Shown one piece after another: positions 61,313 to 64,000 of a DNA stretch of 64,000 nucleotides; position 1 is the first letter of the stretch; the number at the start of each line of letters is the position of its first letter. The stretch spans positions 1 to 64,000 of the forward strand of contig JBPCNX010000084.1 of assembly GCA_051000815.1 (NCBI GenBank), in the 5' to 3' direction. The notes beneath the pieces are model-generated. The model did not search any database. It was not told the DNA's origin and worked only from the letters and a program-made list of their open reading frames with translations. Origin of the DNA: PSRF01 sp051000815. Its GTDB lineage: Bacteria > Acidobacteriota > Blastocatellia > Pyrinomonadales > Pyrinomonadaceae. Made by a program: the position numbers and the translations under genes.

Positions 61313-63811
61313 ATGGCAAAGACTTTCAAACCCCTCGTCCTCAACCTGAACGAAGTTGGCGCAGGCGATGTGGAACTGGTTGGCGGCAAGTGCGCCAGTC
61401 TGGGAGAACTCTTTCGCGCGCTCGTACCGCGCGGTGTTCGAGCGGTTGATGGTTTTGCGACTACCAGTGAATCCTACCGGCTGCTGCTGGAGACAAACGG
61501 CCTGGGCCAACGGCTGCGCGAGCTCATGAGTGGGCTGGACCACAATGACATCAGGGCGCTTAACAACGCCGGCAAGGAAGCCCGCGCTTTAATGCTCGAT
61601 ACACCGCTGCCACAGAATGTTAACGACGCCATCCTCGGTGCGTACAGGCATCTCTGTCAGCGTCTCGAACGTACACCGGAAGTTGCCGTTCGCTCGTCAG
61701 CTACAGCAGAAGATTTGCCAGACGCATCGTTCGCGGGACAACAGGACACGATTCTCAACGTGCGCGGTGAAGAGCAGTTAATCGAAGCTTGCCATCGCTG
61801 CTTCGCTTCTCTGTGGACGGATCGAGCCATTTCCTACCGTGCCGCGCGCGGTTTCGACCATTTTGAAGTTGCACTCTCGATCGGCGTCCAGCCGATGGTG
61901 CGTTCAGACCAGGCCTGCTCGGGCGTGATGTTCAGCCTGGATACAGAATCGGGCTTTCGCGACGTAGTGGTAATAAACGGCGCCTGGGGTCTGGGCGAAG
62001 CAATCGTTCAGGGGATGGCCACTCCCGACGAGTGGGTTGTGTTCAAGCCAACACTCAAAACTGGTGCGCGGCCAATTGTCAGCCGGCGACTCGGCGGCAA
62101 GGAAGTGAAGATGGTTTACGGTCTCGACGGCCGCGGCACGCGCACGCGCGAGGTAGTCGAAGCACAGCGCAACCGGTTTGTACTGGGCGACTACGAGGTG
62201 CTCGAGCTTGCGCGCTGGGCCTGCATCATCGAAGAACATTATTCGGGACTGGCGGGAAAGCACGCGCCAATGGACATCGAGTGGGCCAAGGATGGTTACA
62301 CCGGTGAACTTTTTATTCTGCAGGCGCGACCAGAAACGGTTCACGCCAGCAATCGCGAGAACTACATCGAAACCTACCGGCTCACCGGAGATCACGGTGC
62401 ACCACTTGTTTCAGGAATCGCCGTGGGTGAAAAAATCACTCACGGTCGCGTGCATGTTTTGAAAGATCCCGATCATCTTACTGACTTCAAAGCGGGCGAT
62501 GTGTTAGTGACGTCAATGACCGATCCTGCCTGGGAACCGATCATGAAGAAGGCCGCGGCCATCGTCACCGATCGCGGCGGTCGCACCTGCCACAGCGCAA
62601 TCATCAGCCGCGAGCTGGGACTTCCCTGCATTGTAGGCACGGGAAACGCGACACAGCTGTTGCAGAGCGCGACTGACGTTACCGTCTCGTGTTCTGAAGG
62701 CGCTCACGGCAATATCTATGAAGGGTTGATTGAGTTTGCGGTTGACCGGCGTGTGGTTGGCGATGAAGCGCGTCCGCGCACGCAGGTGATGATGAACGTT
62801 GGCGATCCGGATCATGCGTTCGCCGTGGCTTCACTGCCTAACGACGGTGTAGGTCTTGCGCGACTCGAATTCATCATTAACAACCACATCGGCATCCATC
62901 CGATGGCGCTGGTCCGTTATCCGGCTTTGGAGAGTACCGATGTCGTGAAAGAGATTGCCCGCCGCATTGGCGAGGAAGATCCTCGTGAGTTTTTCATCCG
63001 CCGGTTGTCCGAGGGAATTGCACGTATTGCGGCGGCGTTTTATCCGAAGCCCGTCATCGTCAGAATGTCGGACTTCAAATCCAACGAGTATGCCATGCTG
63101 ATTGGCGGCGAGGAGTTTGAGCCGACCGAAGAAAACCCGATGCTGGGTTTCCGTGGCGCTTCGCGTTATTACGACGATCGGTATCGCGAGGGCTTCGAGT
63201 TGGAATGCCTCGCGATGCAGCGCGTACGCGACGACATGGGTCTGGTAAACGTAAAAGCAATGATCCCGTTCTGTCGCACGGTTGCGGAAGCAGAACGAGT
63301 GGTAGCGCTGATGGCCGAATTTGGCTTGCAGCAAGGGCAGCACGAACTGGAGATCTACGCGATGTGCGAGCTGCCGGCGAATGTGATCTACGCCGATGAG
63401 TTCCTGCGCGTCTTTGACGGTTATTCAATTGGCTCTAACGATCTGACTCAACTAACACTTGGCCTGGATCGTGATTCGGAAATGGTTGCTCATCTCTTTG
63501 ATGAGCGGGATGGTGCAGTTGAAAAGATGGTTACTATCGCGATTGAAGCCGCTCATCGCGCCGGTAAGAAGATCGGCATTTGCGGACAGGCGCCTTCGGA
63601 CTATCCGGAGTTTGCGCGCTTCCTGGTGGAGAAAGGGATTACATCAATTTCGCTTAACCCCGATACCGTGCTGCAAACCACCCATGTGATACTCGAAGCC
63701 GAGGCCAAACTCAAGACAACCCAGCCGGCAGCACCCAGGGTCAGACCACGATCGTTGGACAATGAAGGTTCGATCCAACCCGTCGCCTTCAGCGAAACGG
63801 GTGTGAACTAG
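61313..63811 (+). CDS. ppsA: Phosphoenolpyruvate synthase
   Basis: An 832-residue PEP synthase that turns pyruvate and ATP into PEP, AMP and phosphate. Order: ATP-grasp/PPDK_N domain about 15-345 with SSATAEDLPDASFAGQQDT, swivelling phosphohistidine domain with GGRTCHSAIISRE (catalytic His about 427), and C-terminal TIM barrel with SIGSNDLTQLTLG and the catalytic Cys in IGICGQAPSD (about 760). AGGAGG at 61301-61306 sits six bases before the ATG. Length exceeds E. coli PpsA (about 790) by a polar C-terminal tail. Together with the divergent glpX it supports gluconeogenesis. A REP-like palindrome follows its stop. Confidence 0.95.
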   Translation: MAKTFKPLVLNLNEVGAGDVELVGGKCASLGELFRALVPRGVRAVDGFATTSESYRLLLETNGLGQRLRELMSGLDHNDIRALNNAGKEARALMLDTPLPQNVNDAILGAYRHLCQRLERTPEVAVRSSATAEDLPDASFAGQQDTILNVRGEEQLIEACHRCFASLWTDRAISYRAARGFDHFEVALSIGVQPMVRSDQACSGVMFSLDTESGFRDVVVINGAWGLGEAIVQGMATPDEWVVFKPTLKTGARPIVSRRLGGKEVKMVYGLDGRGTRTREVVEAQRNRFVLGDYEVLELARWACIIEEHYSGLAGKHAPMDIEWAKDGYTGELFILQARPETVHASNRENYIETYRLTGDHGAPLVSGIAVGEKITHGRVHVLKDPDHLTDFKAGDVLVTSMTDPAWEPIMKKAAAIVTDRGGRTCHSAIISRELGLPCIVGTGNATQLLQSATDVTVSCSEGAHGNIYEGLIEFAVDRRVVGDEARPRTQVMMNVGDPDHAFAVASLPNDGVGLARLEFIINNHIGIHPMALVRYPALESTDVVKEIARRIGEEDPREFFIRRLSEGIARIAAAFYPKPVIVRMSDFKSNEYAMLIGGEEFEPTEENPMLGFRGASRYYDDRYREGFELECLAMQRVRDDMGLVNVKAMIPFCRTVAEAERVVALMAEFGLQQGQHELEIYAMCELPANVIYADEFLRVFDGYSIGSNDLTQLTLGLDRDSEMVAHLFDERDGAVEKMVTIAIEAAHRAGKKIGICGQAPSDYPEFARFLVEKGITSISLNPDTVLQTTHVILEAEAKLKTTQPAAPRVRPRSLDNEGSIQPVAFSETGVN

Positions 63812-63818
63812 GCAGGTC

Positions 63819-63922
63819 TTTGGAGTGCGCCGGCAGAGCGAAGCGGCGACGGCGCTTTGGATTTGGCAACCAATCAGTGAACTCAAAGCGGTGTCGCGCT
63901 GCGCTTGCCACCGCACTCCAAA
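63819..63922. repeat. REP-like large palindrome after ppsA
   Basis: The left arm 63819-63860 begins TTTGGAGTGCGCCGGCAGAG; the right arm 63884-63922 is its imperfect inverse ending TTGCCACCGCACTCCAAA. The centre is about 23 bases. It starts eight bases after the ppsA stop, where it can serve as transcript end. The remaining bases to the window end show no gene. Confidence 0.75.
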
Positions 63923-64000
63923 TGAAACTGGCAGTCCTTGCATCCAGCCTGCTTTCGGGGCAACATGCTTTTTTGACGAGTTCAAATCCTCATAACGCCC

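Overview
The window looks like a chromosomal stretch of an acidobacterium, most probably class Blastocatellia (subdivision 4, Pyrinomonadales-like). This is inferred from gene content: an Oar-like TonB receptor with an N-terminal carboxypeptidase-regulatory domain, a TIGR03437-type secreted protein with Pro/Thr linkers, CHRD, Calx-beta, BACON and DUF4214 domains, and a Gram-negative lipid A / LptD set. No phage, insertion sequence, transposase, integrase or CRISPR array was seen. The only RNA gene seen is a tRNA-Gln(CUG) with a readable promoter and terminator.

Layout. 0.5-7.6 kb: housekeeping genes (CHRD secreted protein, Cof-type HAD phosphatase, cyclophilin, thiE-thiD, a TPR protein). 7.9-33.7 kb: a large surface-glycan locus. 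It holds an O-antigen-ligase-like protein with a PDZ-like insert, a signal-bearing methyltransferase, an ABC-2 exporter pair (Wzm-like permease and Wzt-like ATPase with a C-terminal carbohydrate-binding-type domain), a methyltransferase-DUF4214-coiled-coil-methyltransferase fusion, four GT4 modules (one fused to a methyltransferase), two polyprenyl-phosphate-type GT2 enzymes and several polytopic GT-C-like proteins, including a GT-C/YfhO fusion of about 1440 residues. 30.3-41.5 kb: three secreted proteins (a stand-alone protein, an HExxH metallopeptidase and a subtilisin) share nearly the same C-terminal DUF4214 module. 41.7-48 kb: outer-membrane biogenesis (lptD, lpxB, lpxD and a damaged lpxA). 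48-53.7 kb: three radical SAM enzymes, one resembling the archaeal tetraether / bacterial membrane-spanning lipid synthase family, plus a HisKA-only mini-protein. 54-64 kb: TonB receptor, processive GT2, DUF2085 protein, glpX and ppsA.

How they may work together (inference). The GT4 enzymes would build a polysaccharide on a lipid carrier, the fusion methyltransferase may cap and measure it, Wzt/Wzm would export it, and the ligase would attach it to lipid A-core. The GT2 enzymes would make polyprenyl-phosphate sugars for the GT-C proteins in the periplasm. The radical SAM group next to the lipid A genes suggests membrane-lipid tailoring. No initiating transferase or nucleotide-sugar pathway is present, so the locus depends on genes elsewhere.

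The most unusual structural signal is in the gene gaps. At least eight carry degenerate tandem repeats with a strict 7-base period, each gap with its own heptamer word, often as two inverted arms around a short centre. Larger REP-like inverted repeats occur beside or around them. The second unusual signal is lpxA, which carries both a one-base deletion and an in-frame amber codon although its neighbours are intact.
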